NCBI RefSeq assembly: GCF_039534915.1
Contig: NZ_BAAAWE010000001.1
Location: forward strand, 2,542,001 to 2,606,000
From: Streptomyces roseofulvus
Lineage (GTDB): Bacteria; Actinomycetota; Actinomycetes; Streptomycetales; Streptomycetaceae
Reading direction: 5' to 3'
DNA: 64,000 bases
Below are positions 25,213 through 34,074 of the stretch, one piece after another. The stretch's first letter is position 1. Each line of letters starts with the position of its first letter. The position numbers were made by a program, and so were the translations under genes. The notes beneath the pieces were generated by a model, which worked only from the letters and a program-made list of their open reading frames with translations, searched no databases and was not told the origin of the DNA.

Positions 25213-27513
25213 TCAGTACAGCCCCTTCGTCACGTAGAGGCAGTTGGTGTACGAGTAGCCGGGCTCGATGGTCGCCTTGCTGCTCTTGGTGTCGCCGGCC
25301 GTGGAGAAGCCCGTCCCGGCCCGCTTCTGGAGCAGGTGGTACTTGCCCGCGGGCAGCTGGATCGTCACCTTCGGGTACTTCGAGGACGGGCCGGAGCACG
25401 GCTTGAAGCCGGGCCGGAGCGTGTCCAGCCGCTCGTAGCTGCGGCAGCCCCCGCACGCCTTCAGGGTGATCTTGCCGGTGACCGGGCCGGTGTAGAGCAG
25501 TTCGACCTCGTCGTCGGCGTCGTTGCTGACCACCATGGTCATCCGGGCGCCGCCCGGCACCGTCGCCGGCGGGAGCTTCTTGCCGGCCTCCGGCTCCTCG
25601 GCGGCGATCTGCGCGGCGATCGCGATCGAGCGGGCGTGGTCCACCGACTCGCCGTCCGGGTAGTCCTTGACGTACTGGTTCATGGTCTCGACGGCCTTGG
25701 TGAACTCCTCGTCCCCGAACTGGTCGGTGCCGCAGGCGAACACGCCCTTCCGCACGCCCCGGTCCGCGTCCGCCCGCGCGCCCGCCAGCGAGAGGCCCGT
25801 GGCACCGGTCGCGACCGTCCGAAGGGCGCGCAGCTCCTCGGTGGTGGCGCACCGGTCGACCGAGGTGTCGGCGACGGCGGCGGCCTTGGCCCGGATCGCG
25901 TCCCGGACGGCGGTCGTCGCCTTCCCGACGTACGGCGACTGCGGGAAGGTGGCGGTCAGGTCGTTGAAGTGGTCCGTGGCGGCCGCGGTCGCCGTGCCGC
26001 TGAGGGCGCCCGCGCCGCACTCGTACAGCGAGTGCGCCAGCGGCTCGTCCGTCCCGGCGGGGCGGTCGCCGAGCAGCGCCTTGTCGACGGTGCCGGGCAG
26101 CGACCGCAGGTGCTTGAGCGGGAGGATCGCCGCGCAGTACTTCTTCTCGTCGTACGGGGCGGAGACCGCCTGGTAGTACGCGTCGAGGCTGGCCGGTACG
26201 AGCTTCGCGGCGCGCGAGCCGGCGTGGTCCCGGGCCAGCTCCTGGTACGTGGTGAGGGCCCTGCGGTAGCTGGGCTCGGCGGTCGCGAAGTCCGTCCCCG
26301 CCCCGCTCTTCACCAGCGCGTCCGCGTCGGCGAGCCGGGCCAGGAGGGCCTGCTGGCGGGCCTCCTCCCGGGCGTCCTCGTGGGCGCCCGCCCAGGCGAC
26401 GGCGCCGCCGACGGGCGCGGCGAGCAGCAGGACCGCGAGCGGCAGCGCCAGGCGGCGGACGGTGGCGCCGAAGGCGATCCGGGCGCGCAGGCCGCGCCGG
26501 GCGCCGTCGGCCGCGGCGGCCAGCAGGAAGGCGACGTACCCGACGAGCACGCCCTGCGGCACGCCGTCGGCGTCCGCCGGGAGCGCGGTCACGAGCAGTC
26601 CGGCGGTGGCGGCCCAGCAGAGGGCCGCGAACAGCCACTGGCGCAGCACGACGTAGCCGAGGCCGAGGCAGGAGAGGTTCAGCAGGGCGATCAGCGCGGC
26701 CTGGAGGGGCCGGGCCTCGCCGCCTCCCCCTCCCGGCGGGGCGGTGGGCGGCGGCGGCAGCGTCCCGGCACCGGCCCATCCGGGCGCGACGGCGGGCGCC
26801 TGGCCGGGCGCGGGCCCGTAGCCGCCGTAGCCTCCGCCGTACCCCTCGGTCGGCGGGCCGAAGCCGCCGCCGGAGGTGGCTCCGGGGCCGGCGGCGGCCG
26901 TCGCGCCGTGGGACCCGCCGTTCTGCGGCGCCTCCCAGGGCGCGGGCCCCTGCGCGGGCCCCGGCGCGGGCAGCCGGAAGGAGCCGGTGGCGGAGGCGTC
27001 GGTACCAGCGGCAGCGGGCGCGCCGACGCCGGGCGCGGAGCCCGTACCGCTTCCAGCGGGCGCGCCGAAGCCGCCCGCGTCACCGACCGTGGCGCCGGGG
27101 CCGTCGCCGGCCCCCGGCGGCGGCCCGAAGCCACCCGCAGGGACCTGGCCCGTGCCCCCACCGCCCGGAGCGGGCGGGCCGAAGGCGCCGGCCGCGCCTC
27201 GGCCGGGCGTGGGCCCGCCCGTGGCGGGCGACCCGGAGGCGCCCGCCGGGGCGGAGCCCGTACCGCCGTCGCCGGGAGCGGGCGGGCCGAAGGCGCCCGC
27301 GGCTCCGCCGGCGCCGGAGCCCGCGGCGTTCGTACCGCCGTCGCCGGCCCGGCGCGGGCGCATCATGATCGTCTCGCCGGTGCCGCCGGACGGCGGCTTC
27401 GCGAGGTCCGGGCCCGGCGGTGGTGCGTCCTGCGGGCCCCGGTCCGGTCGGGCGTCCTGCGGTGCTTCCGCGTCCTGGCGCGGACGCGCGTCGTTCGGTT
27501 CTTCCCCCGCCAC
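25213..27513 (-). CDS. Large Gly/Pro-rich membrane protein with helical-repeat region
   Basis: 766 residues, unnamed family. Residues 1-260 are low-complexity Gly/Pro/Ala repeats (many FGPPAPG and FGPP units), probably disordered and cytoplasmic. Four hydrophobic segments follow (about 270-375, ending LAVLLLAAPVGGAVAWAG). The remaining 390 residues are outside: tetratricopeptide-like helices (YRRALTTYQELARDHAG; FNDLTATFPQSPYVGKA; YVKDYPDGESVDHAR) and a C-terminal beta domain with cysteine pairs (ACGGCRSYE, KPCSG, NCLYV). Could be an envelope assembly or sensing protein; no function can be assigned. Confidence 0.75.
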   Translation of the reverse strand: MAGEEPNDARPRQDAEAPQDARPDRGPQDAPPPGPDLAKPPSGGTGETIMMRPRRAGDGGTNAAGSGAGGAAGAFGPPAPGDGGTGSAPAGASGSPATGGPTPGRGAAGAFGPPAPGGGGTGQVPAGGFGPPPGAGDGPGATVGDAGGFGAPAGSGTGSAPGVGAPAAAGTDASATGSFRLPAPGPAQGPAPWEAPQNGGSHGATAAAGPGATSGGGFGPPTEGYGGGYGGYGPAPGQAPAVAPGWAGAGTLPPPPTAPPGGGGGEARPLQAALIALLNLSCLGLGYVVLRQWLFAALCWAATAGLLVTALPADADGVPQGVLVGYVAFLLAAAADGARRGLRARIAFGATVRRLALPLAVLLLAAPVGGAVAWAGAHEDAREEARQQALLARLADADALVKSGAGTDFATAEPSYRRALTTYQELARDHAGSRAAKLVPASLDAYYQAVSAPYDEKKYCAAILPLKHLRSLPGTVDKALLGDRPAGTDEPLAHSLYECGAGALSGTATAAATDHFNDLTATFPQSPYVGKATTAVRDAIRAKAAAVADTSVDRCATTEELRALRTVATGATGLSLAGARADADRGVRKGVFACGTDQFGDEEFTKAVETMNQYVKDYPDGESVDHARSIAIAAQIAAEEPEAGKKLPPATVPGGARMTMVVSNDADDEVELLYTGPVTGKITLKACGGCRSYERLDTLRPGFKPCSGPSSKYPKVTIQLPAGKYHLLQKRAGTGFSTAGDTKSSKATIEPGYSYTNCLYVTKGLY

Positions 27514-27673
27514 GGTTCCCCCTCGTGGTCCAGGCGCGGTGACCCCGCCACCGCCGCTTCTTCCACCTACCCTTCACCGGACCCGCACACGCGTCCAGCG
27601 GATTGCCGCCGCAGTGACCGAGCCGGTACATGCGGTCCATATTTCCGGCCACCGGAGGGCCTAGAGTCGCGGG

Positions 27674-28561
27674 GTGCCGTACGACCACAGGAACCCCGTG
27701 ACCCGCTCCGCTCCCACCGCCCGCACCGCCCTCGCGGTCCTCGTCTGCTCCGCCGCCCTCGCCGGGTGCGGGGCCGCCTCCGAGGCCGCGCAGGGCACCC
27801 AGGGGCCGGGCGCGGCGGCCACGACGTCCGCCGCCGCGACCCGTACCCAGACCGCCACCGCGGCCCCCGCCCGTGCGCTGGCCGGCCGGACCGTGGTCGT
27901 CGACCCCGGGCACAACCCCGGGAACTTCCGGCACGCCCGGGAGATCAACGCGAAGGTGGACATCGGGACCGCCCGCAAGGAGTGCGACACCACCGGGACC
28001 TCGACGAACGCCTCCGCCGGCAAGGCCGCGTACACGGAGGCGGCGTTCACCCTCGACGTCTCGCACCGGCTGCGGAAGCTCCTTGAGGAGCGGGGCGCCA
28101 CGGTGGTCCTGACGCACGACGCGGACCGGCCGTTCGGGCCGTGCATCGACGAGCGGGCCCGGATCGGGAACGCGGCAGAGGCCGACGCCGTCGTCTCCGT
28201 GCACGCGGACGGCTCGGCGGCCGGCCACCGCGGCTTCCATGTGATCGTGCCCGCGAAGGTGAAGGAGGGGGCCGCCGACACCGGCCCGATCGTGGCCCCT
28301 TCGCGCGCGCTCGGCGAGGGGATCGTGGCCGGATTCCGCCGTGCGACCGGCACCGCGCCCGCCAACTACCTCGCCGACGGCACCGGTTTGGACGTCCGTT
28401 CGGATCTCGGAGGTCTCAATCTGTCAACGGTGCCCAAGGTCTTCGTCGAATGCGGCAATATGCGTGATCCGAAGGACGCCGCACTGCTGACGTCCGGGGC
28501 GTGGCGGCAGAAGGCGGCGCAGGGCATCGCCGACGGCATCGTGACCTACCTCCAGGGGTAG
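27674..28561 (+). CDS. N-acetylmuramoyl-L-alanine amidase, lipoprotein
   Basis: 295 residues. Signal peptide with lipobox LAGC (C32) for membrane anchoring, a Thr/Ala-rich spacer to about 65, then an Amidase_3 domain. Zinc ligands and catalytic acid are visible: H in VVVDPGHNPG, E in YTEAAFTLD, H in VSVHADG and E in VFVECGNM. Cleaves the amide between MurNAc and the stem peptide in cell-wall remodelling. GTG start at 27674; the frame is preceded by a short intergenic region from the divergent TPR protein gene. Confidence 0.9.
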   Translation: MPYDHRNPVTRSAPTARTALAVLVCSAALAGCGAASEAAQGTQGPGAAATTSAAATRTQTATAAPARALAGRTVVVDPGHNPGNFRHAREINAKVDIGTARKECDTTGTSTNASAGKAAYTEAAFTLDVSHRLRKLLEERGATVVLTHDADRPFGPCIDERARIGNAAEADAVVSVHADGSAAGHRGFHVIVPAKVKEGAADTGPIVAPSRALGEGIVAGFRRATGTAPANYLADGTGLDVRSDLGGLNLSTVPKVFVECGNMRDPKDAALLTSGAWRQKAAQGIADGIVTYLQG

Positions 28562-28661
28562 AACCGGCGAGCGATAGATTCGCTCCGTACGATGGGGCCG
28601 CCCCCGTGCCAAGAACCGGCGCCTGCCCGACGCGACGACGACCCGACGAAGGACTTCTTAC

Positions 28662-29492
28662 GTGAATATCCGCTCCCTCACCCGAGGCGATGGCGTGCTG
28701 ATCGGTGCTGCGGTGGTGCTGTTCATCGCCTCGTTCCTCGACACCGCCGGCTGCGACGGCCCGGCCGCGATCTGCGACCAGATCGACTTCGCGAACTCCT
28801 GGGAGGCCTCGCCGCTCGGCTGGGGCGCCTTCTTCCTCGGCATCGCCGGCGCGGCCCTCGTCGTCCTCTCCCACGGCCTGCCGCAGCCGCGCAAGGTCCT
28901 CGGCCTGGAGCTCGGCCAGGTCGGCGCCGCCTTCACCATCGCCGCCGCGTGGAACATCCTCATGTGGGTCTTCGAGTCCGAGAACGCGGGCGCCGGCCTG
29001 ATCCTCGGCGTGATCGCCGCCCTCGTCGGTGCCGCCGCCGCGGTCGCCGCCCCGATGGTCCCGGCCCTGAAGGCCCCGCTCGTCGGCGCCCCGCGTCCGG
29101 CCGCCCCGCAGACCTACGGCGGCCAGCCCCAGCAGGGCGTTCCCGGCGGCTACGGCTACCCGGGCGCCCCGCAGGGCCAGCAGCAGCCCTACCCGGCGCC
29201 GCACGACGCCTCGCAGGGCGGCTCGCCCTTCGGCCAGCCGCAGCCGGCCGCCGCGCAGCAGCCGGAGCCGCAGGCCGCCTCGCAGGGCGGTGCGGACTTC
29301 ACGCCGTTCTGGTTCGCCGTGCCGGTCGCCCGCCCGCTGTACGCGGAGGACGGCTCCGGTTCGCAGATCGCCGAACTGGCCCCCGGCACCTGGTACCTGG
29401 CCGTGGAGCAGCGCGGCCAGGCGCTGATCGCGCAGACGCAGGACGGGCGCCGCGGTGTCCTCCAGGACGCCACGGGCATCCAGCGCGGCTGA
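28662..29492 (+). CDS. Hypothetical membrane protein with Pro/Gln-rich tail
   Basis: 276 residues. Four membrane segments (about 12-28, 52-70, 84-100 and 107-130), then a Pro/Gln/Gly-rich spacer (about 145-205, units like GQPQPAAAQQPEPQ) and a compact C-terminal domain (about 212-276; WFAVPVARPLYAEDGSG, PGTWYLAVEQRGQALIAQ) resembling small beta domains of DUF5336-like Streptomyces proteins. Function unknown. GTG start at 28662 with GAAGGAC 8 bases upstream; ends at a strong hairpin. Confidence 0.78.
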   Translation: MNIRSLTRGDGVLIGAAVVLFIASFLDTAGCDGPAAICDQIDFANSWEASPLGWGAFFLGIAGAALVVLSHGLPQPRKVLGLELGQVGAAFTIAAAWNILMWVFESENAGAGLILGVIAALVGAAAAVAAPMVPALKAPLVGAPRPAAPQTYGGQPQQGVPGGYGYPGAPQGQQQPYPAPHDASQGGSPFGQPQPAAAQQPEPQAASQGGADFTPFWFAVPVARPLYAEDGSGSQIAELAPGTWYLAVEQRGQALIAQTQDGRRGVLQDATGIQRG

Positions 29493-29509
29493 TTCCCCGA
29501 GCCCCGTCA

Positions 29510-29553
29510 CAGCGGCCCCCCGACCGGAAGGACTTCCGGCCGGGGGGCCGCTG
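29510..29553 (+). terminator. Long hairpin terminator
   Basis: CAGCGGCCCCCCG (29510) pairs perfectly with CGGGGGGCCGCTG (29541-29553), extended inside by CCGGAAG/CTTCCGG. It insulates the following F420 oxidoreductase promoter. Confidence 0.85.
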
Positions 29554-29575
29554 TCGTACAGTCCCCGGAACCCCA

Positions 29576-29592
29576 TCTGACGGCCAGTCAGA
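29576..29592. promoter_or_regulatory. Second-class palindrome TCTGACGGCCAGTCAGA
   Basis: Perfect 6-base arms; 19 bases between its end and the LLM start codon at 29612. Same motif class as at 2571, 11966, 39515 and 49518. There is no KstR box here, so this site alone may place the gene in the regulon. Confidence 0.7.
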
Positions 29593-29611
29593 AACAGAAG
29601 GGAGTCCGGTC

Positions 29612-30622
29612 ATGCGCCTGGGACTCGCGCTCGGCTACTGGGGCCGCGGCCCCTCCCCCGCCCATCTGGAGCTCGCGCGCGAGGCGGAGCGCCTCGGCTA
29701 CGACTCGGTGTGGACGGCGGAGGCGTGGGGCTCGGACGCCTTCACCGCCCTCACCTGGATCGCCGCCCACACCAGCCGGATCGGCCTCGGCACCGCGGTG
29801 GCGCAGATGGCGGCCCGCACGCCGACCGCGACGGCGATGCACGCGCTCACCCTGGACCACCTGTCGGGCGGCCGGATGCGGCTCGGCCTGGGCCTCTCCG
29901 GCCCCCAGGTGGTGGAGGGCTGGTACGGGCGCCCCTTCCCCCGCTCCCCGCTGACCGCCACCCGCGAGTACGTGGACGTGATCCGGCAGGTGCTCCGCCG
30001 CGAGGCGCCGGTGCGGCTCGACGGACGGCACCACTCCCTCCCGTACGCCGGCGAGGACGGCACCGGCCTCGGCAAGCCCCTGAAGCCGATCACCCACCCG
30101 CTCCGCCCCGACCTCCCGATCCTGCTGGGCGCCGAGGGCCCGCGGAACATCGCGCAGACGCTGGAGATCGCCGACGGCTGGCTGCCGCTCTACTGGTCCC
30201 CCGCCCGCTTCCGGGCGGCCTACGCCCTCCCCGACCGGCTCCCCGACGGCTTCCGGGTCGCGCCGATGGTCCGCGCCCAGGTCTGCGACGACGTGCCGAA
30301 GGGCCTGCTGCCGGTCAAGGCGATGCTGGGCTTCTACATCGGCGGCATGGGACACGCGACCCGCAACTTCCACGCCGACCTCATGGCCCGCATGGGGTAC
30401 GAGAAGGAGGCCCGGCACATCCAGGGCCTCTTCGCCGAGGGCCGCAGGGAGGAGGCCGTGCTCGCCGTCCCGGACGCCTTCGCCGACGAGATCTCCCTGG
30501 TCGGCCCGCGCGAGCGGATCGCGGAACGGCTCCGGGAGTGGCGCACCGGCCCGGTCACGGACCTGCTGGTCACGGCCCCCGACCCGGAGACCCTGCGGAC
30601 GCTGGCGGAGCTGAACGGCTAG
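29612..30622 (+). CDS. LLM-class F420-dependent oxidoreductase (Rv3520c-like)
   Basis: 336 residues, a bacterial luciferase-like TIM barrel. Conserved openings LGLALGYWG, YDSVWTAEAWGSDAFT, LGTAVAQMAARTPT and LTLDHLSGGRMRLGLGLSGPQVVEGWYG are typical of F420-binding members; LLGAEGPRNIAQTLEIADGWLP follows. The M. tuberculosis KstR regulon contains a similar enzyme, Rv3520c, of unknown substrate. Predicted to reduce or oxidise a steroid or acyl intermediate with F420. Preceded by a second-class palindrome; its stop codon TAG is part of the CTAG that borders a MITE. Confidence 0.87.
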   Translation: MRLGLALGYWGRGPSPAHLELAREAERLGYDSVWTAEAWGSDAFTALTWIAAHTSRIGLGTAVAQMAARTPTATAMHALTLDHLSGGRMRLGLGLSGPQVVEGWYGRPFPRSPLTATREYVDVIRQVLRREAPVRLDGRHHSLPYAGEDGTGLGKPLKPITHPLRPDLPILLGAEGPRNIAQTLEIADGWLPLYWSPARFRAAYALPDRLPDGFRVAPMVRAQVCDDVPKGLLPVKAMLGFYIGGMGHATRNFHADLMARMGYEKEARHIQGLFAEGRREEAVLAVPDAFADEISLVGPRERIAERLREWRTGPVTDLLVTAPDPETLRTLAELNG

Positions 30623-30758
30623 GTCGCTTCTTCCGGATCGGGCCGGATCAGGGAGCGGCGTCCGGTGCGTGCGCCCGCGAGGCGGAGGAGGGAGACAACG
30701 CGGCGAGGGTGCGTGCCAGGCGTCGCGAGCCCGGCGTGATCCGGAAGAGACGGCCTAG
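30619..30758 (+). repeat. MITE-like element, most complete copy
   Basis: 132 bp between two CTAG tetranucleotides (30619-30622 and 30755-30758). Terminal inverted repeats GTCGCTTCTTCCGGATC (left) and GCCGTCTCTTCCGGATC (right, complement). No coding capacity. The left CTAG provides the stop codon of the LLM gene and the right CTAG the stop of the convergent MerR gene. TA or CTAG target duplication suggests mobilisation by an IS630- or IS5-type transposase not present nearby; its ends do not match the IS630 at 3274. Confidence 0.82.
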
Positions 30759-31120
30759 TCGCGGACGGCGGAGGCCGTCTCGATGACCTCGTCCAGGATG
30801 TCGCGGGAGCGGACCAGGTCGGCGATGAGCGCGTCGATGCGGGTCCGCTCGGCGGACAGCTCGTCGACCAGCTGGGAGGTGGCGATCTCGCTGGGCGCGC
30901 CGTCCGCGTCGCGCATGCAGGGCAGCAGGTGGGCGATCTTGCGGCTGTTCAGGCCCGCCGCGTACAGCGCCTGGATGCGGATGACCCGGTCCACCGCCCA
31001 CTCGCCGTACTGCCGCTGGCCGCCCGGCGTGCGCTCGGACCGCAGCAGGTCCTGCGTCTCGTAGTAGCGCAGCGACCGCTCGCTGACGCCACTGCGCCGG
31101 GCCAGTTCACCGATGCGCAT
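30755..31120 (-). CDS. MerR-family transcriptional regulator
   Basis: 121 residues. N-terminal winged helix (MRIGELARRSGVSERSLRYYE, then RTPGGQRQY wing), a RIQALYAAGLNSRKI second element and a C-terminal dimerisation helix from about 85. No cluster of metal-binding cysteines, so a metal sensor is unlikely; the single cysteine and short tail are closer to SoxR-like or multidrug regulators. Divergent from an Old Yellow Enzyme gene with a MerR-type promoter between them, which defines the target. Confidence 0.9.
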   Translation of the reverse strand: MRIGELARRSGVSERSLRYYETQDLLRSERTPGGQRQYGEWAVDRVIRIQALYAAGLNSRKIAHLLPCMRDADGAPSEIATSQLVDELSAERTRIDALIADLVRSRDILDEVIETASAVRD

Positions 31121-31148
31121 CCGTCGTCTCGCCTCCGGGAGAAGGGAC

Positions 31149-31180
31149 TTGAACCTGACACTGGTGTCAACTCCTACGGT
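31149..31180 (+). promoter_or_regulatory. MerR-type promoter of the Old Yellow Enzyme gene
   Basis: A -35 element TTGAAC (31149-31154) and -10 element TACGGT (31175-31180) are separated by 20 bases, longer than the 17-18 optimum, and a perfect dyad TGACAC-TG-GTGTCA (31156-31169) fills the spacer. That is the classical MerR arrangement, in which the regulator untwists the DNA to activate. The -10 lies only 7 bases before the ATG at 31187, so the transcript is probably leaderless. Confidence 0.75.
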
Positions 31181-31186
31181 ACCCGC

Positions 31187-32317
31187 ATGACGAACGCACC
31201 GGCGTCCTCCCGCCTCTTCGAGTCCACCGCCCTCGGCTCCCTCACCCTGCCCAACCGGCTGGTGATGCCGCCGCTGACCCGCAACCGGGCCGGCGCCGAC
31301 GGCGTCCCCCGGCCCCTCATGGCCACCCACTACGCCCAGCGGGCCGGCGCGGGCCTGATCATCGCCGAGGGGACCACCCCGAACGCGGTCGGCCAGACGT
31401 ACCCGAACATCCCGGCCATGCACAGCGACGCCCATGTGACCGGCTGGCGCGCGGTCACCGACGCGGTACGGGCCGGGGGCGGGCGGATGTTCCTCCAGCT
31501 CCAGCACGGCGGCCGGGTCGGGCACCCCGACACCAGCGGGCACCTGCCGGTCGCGCCCTCGCCGATCGCCCTGCCGGAGACGATCCACACCCCGAGCGGC
31601 CGGCAGGAGGCCGTGGTGCCCCGCGCGATGACGGCGGACGACATCCGGCAGACCGTCGCCGACTTCGCCGCCGCCGCGCGCCGCGCCGTCGACGCCGGCT
31701 TCGAGGGGGTCGAGGTGCACGCCGCCAACGGGCACCTGCTCCACCAGTTCCTGGCGAAGAACACCAACCGGCGCACCGACGCCTACGGCGGGTCCGTGGC
31801 GCACCGGGTCCGGTTCGTGGTGGAGGTCGTCCGGGCCGTCGCCGACGCGATCGGCGCCGACCGGGTCGGCGTCCGCGTCTCGCCCGGGGTCACGGTGAAC
31901 GGCATCGACGAGGGCACCGCGGAGGACACCGCCGAGCTGTACCACGCGCTCGTCCCCGCCCTCGCCGCGCTCGACCCGGTCTATCTGCACGTGATCTTCG
32001 CGGACCCCGGGCAGCCGCTGTTCCGGTGGATCCGCGCGGCCTGGCCGCACACGCTGATCGCCAACCCGGTGCTCGGCTTCGGCGGCCCCCTCCCGGCCGA
32101 CGGCGGGAAGGCCGCGGGCGAGCGGCTGCTCGACGCCGGGGCGGACCTGATCTCGCTGGGCCGCGCCTTCCTGGCCAACCCGGACCTGGTCGAGCGGCTG
32201 CGCGTCGGCGCGCCGCTCAACCCGCTCCGGGAGGCGAACTGGATGTACTCGGGCGACGAGGCCGGCTACAACGACTACCCGACGCTGGCCGGGACCGCCG
32301 CCCTGGCCGCCGTCTGA
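31187..32317 (+). CDS. Old Yellow Enzyme family ene-reductase
   Basis: 376-residue FMN-dependent TIM barrel reducing activated C=C bonds with NAD(P)H. Hallmarks: LPNRLVMPPLTRNRA, AGLIIAEGTTPNAVGQ, LQLQHGGRVGH, VEVHAANGHLLHQFL (substrate-binding H/N pair), YGGSVAHRVRFVVEVV and the phosphate-binding LISLGRAFLANPDL. Similar to NemA/XenB-type enzymes that detoxify electrophiles. Activated by the divergent MerR protein, consistent with sensing a reactive carbonyl or quinone. No ribosome site, fitting leaderless translation. Confidence 0.92.
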   Translation: MTNAPASSRLFESTALGSLTLPNRLVMPPLTRNRAGADGVPRPLMATHYAQRAGAGLIIAEGTTPNAVGQTYPNIPAMHSDAHVTGWRAVTDAVRAGGGRMFLQLQHGGRVGHPDTSGHLPVAPSPIALPETIHTPSGRQEAVVPRAMTADDIRQTVADFAAAARRAVDAGFEGVEVHAANGHLLHQFLAKNTNRRTDAYGGSVAHRVRFVVEVVRAVADAIGADRVGVRVSPGVTVNGIDEGTAEDTAELYHALVPALAALDPVYLHVIFADPGQPLFRWIRAAWPHTLIANPVLGFGGPLPADGGKAAGERLLDAGADLISLGRAFLANPDLVERLRVGAPLNPLREANWMYSGDEAGYNDYPTLAGTAALAAV

Positions 32318-32321
32318 CCGG

Positions 32322-32876
32322 TCAGCCGCCGCTGAGCTGGGAGGCCGAGGGGACCTTGTCGACGACCTCGGCCCCGGCGGACTTGCCCGCGTCCTTGATG
32401 CCGTTGATGACGCCCTCCAGGCCGCCGACGTCGGCCGCGTCGACCTCGCCCTTGCGGAGCTTGGTGCCCAGCTCCTTCAGGGACTCGATGCCCGCGGAGA
32501 GCGGGGCCACCGCCTTGGAGAGCAGCGGGTCGCCCTTGGCGTTGTTCACCGCCGCCTTGAGCCGGTTGTAGGTGAACGCGCCCGCGAGACCCGCCTTGAC
32601 GAGGGCGAAGGTGCGCCCGTCGGCGCCCTTCTTGAACTTGCCCGCCCTGTACGGCTTCACGATCCACTGGTACGCGGCGCCGGCGGCGAGCCCGGCGTTC
32701 GCGACGAACCGGGTCTTCGCCAGCTTCTGCTGCTCGAAGGTGCTCGACGCGGACGGGGACGCGACCGACCCCGTCGACAGACTCTGCGTGGTGTCGCTCC
32801 CGCACGCGGCGGTGGTGAACAGCAGCGCGCAGGACATCAGCAGCGCGGCGACGCCGCGGGACAGGCTTCTGGGCAC
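32322..32876 (-). CDS. Putative lipoprotein, function unknown
   Basis: 184 residues. GTG 32876 has GGAGG 7 bases upstream and gives a signal peptide (VAALLMSCALLFTTAACG) with a lipobox ending at the TAAC cysteine. The mature part is helical and amphipathic (KFKKGADGRTFALVKAGLAG, NRLKAAVNNAKGD), without recognisable domain. Convergent with the Old Yellow Enzyme gene, 4 bases between stops. Confidence 0.7.
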   Translation of the reverse strand: MPRSLSRGVAALLMSCALLFTTAACGSDTTQSLSTGSVASPSASSTFEQQKLAKTRFVANAGLAAGAAYQWIVKPYRAGKFKKGADGRTFALVKAGLAGAFTYNRLKAAVNNAKGDPLLSKAVAPLSAGIESLKELGTKLRKGEVDAADVGGLEGVINGIKDAGKSAGAEVVDKVPSASQLSGG

Positions 32877-32982
32877 AGCGGAACCTCCCTGGGGACTGGT
32901 CCCGCCAGCCTCACCCGGCCCCCGGCGGGCCGCCATCCGGGCGACCCGTCCGGGTGCGCCGCCGCCCGGACGGGGGCCGCGG

Positions 32983-34074
32983 TCAGTCCGCGCAGCAGTC
33001 CGGGGCGAGACCGGTCGGCAGGGTCTCGCCGCCGAAGACGGCGACGGTGGCCTGTTCGCCGCCGAGGGCCGCGACCGCGAGGAGGAGGGAGCCCGCCGTC
33101 CAGGTGGTCTGCTCCTCGGGCCAGACGGCCGGCTCGCCGCCGTCCGCGCCCTCGTACACGTACCCCGTCCAGTACAGGCCGTTCGGCGCCCGCAGGTGGC
33201 CGATGTCCTGGAGGATCGCGAGGGCCCGGTCGGACTCCCCCGTCGCCCAGAGGGCGAGGGCGAGTTCGCAGCTCTCGCCGCCGGTCACCCACGGGTTGGG
33301 GACGACGCAGCGGACGCCGAGGCCGGGTACCACGAAGTCGTCCCAGCGCGCGTCGAGACGGGCCTTCGCCTCGGCGCCGGTGACGGCGCCGCCGAGGACC
33401 GGGTAGTACCAGTCCATCGAGTAGCGGGACTTGTCGAGGAAGCGCTCCGGGTGGCGCCGGATCGCGTGGGCGAGGGCGCCGGCCGCCAGCTCCCAGTCCG
33501 GCTGCGGCTCCTCGCGGGCCTCGGCCAGCGCGAGGGCGCAGCGCAGGGCGTGGTGGATCGAGGCGGAGCCGGTGAGGAGGGCGTCGGTGACGGGGGTGCC
33601 GTCGGGCTCGCGCTTCCAGCCGATCTGGCCGCCGGGCTGCTGGAGCCGGAGGACGAACTCGACCGCCGCGTAGACGACCGGCCACATCCGGTCGAGGAAG
33701 GCGTCGTCGCCGGTCGACAGGTAGTGGTGCCAGACGCCGACGGCGACGTACGCGGTGAAGTTGGACTCCTTGCCGCGGTCGGTGACGTCCTCCGGGTCGC
33801 CGTCCCGGTAGGCCGCGTACCAGGAGCCGTCGGGGTTCTGGTGCCGGGCGAGCCAGGCGTAGGCGCGGGCGGCGGCCTCGTGCTCGCCGGCCGCGTCCAG
33901 GGCCATGGCGGCCTCGGTGTGGTCCCACGGGTCGAGGTGGTGGCCGCGGAACCACGGGATGGCGCCGTCCTCGCACTGCCCGGCGAGGATCCCGGCGACG
34001 GTGCCGGCGGCCTGCTCGGCGGTCAGGACGCCGGGCAGGACCAGGTGCTCCGCTATCCGCTCGGGGGACGTCAC
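32983..34074 (-). CDS. Prenyltransferase-like alpha/alpha-barrel protein
   Basis: 363 residues, cytoplasmic. Helical-hairpin repeats with aromatic motifs (HHLDPWDHTEAAMALDAAG, NPDGSWYAAYRDGDP, WPVVYAAVEFVLRLQQPGGQIGW) indicate an alpha/alpha toroid, as in prenyltransferases, squalene cyclases and six-hairpin glycosidases; automated pipelines call relatives prenyltransferase, but no DDxD-type catalytic motif is obvious. Last gene of a glycosyltransferase/methyltransferase operon; its GTG overlaps the methyltransferase TGA. A role in making or trimming a glycoconjugate is inferred. Confidence 0.72.
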   Translation of the reverse strand: MTSPERIAEHLVLPGVLTAEQAAGTVAGILAGQCEDGAIPWFRGHHLDPWDHTEAAMALDAAGEHEAAARAYAWLARHQNPDGSWYAAYRDGDPEDVTDRGKESNFTAYVAVGVWHHYLSTGDDAFLDRMWPVVYAAVEFVLRLQQPGGQIGWKREPDGTPVTDALLTGSASIHHALRCALALAEAREEPQPDWELAAGALAHAIRRHPERFLDKSRYSMDWYYPVLGGAVTGAEAKARLDARWDDFVVPGLGVRCVVPNPWVTGGESCELALALWATGESDRALAILQDIGHLRAPNGLYWTGYVYEGADGGEPAVWPEEQTTWTAGSLLLAVAALGGEQATVAVFGGETLPTGLAPDCCAD

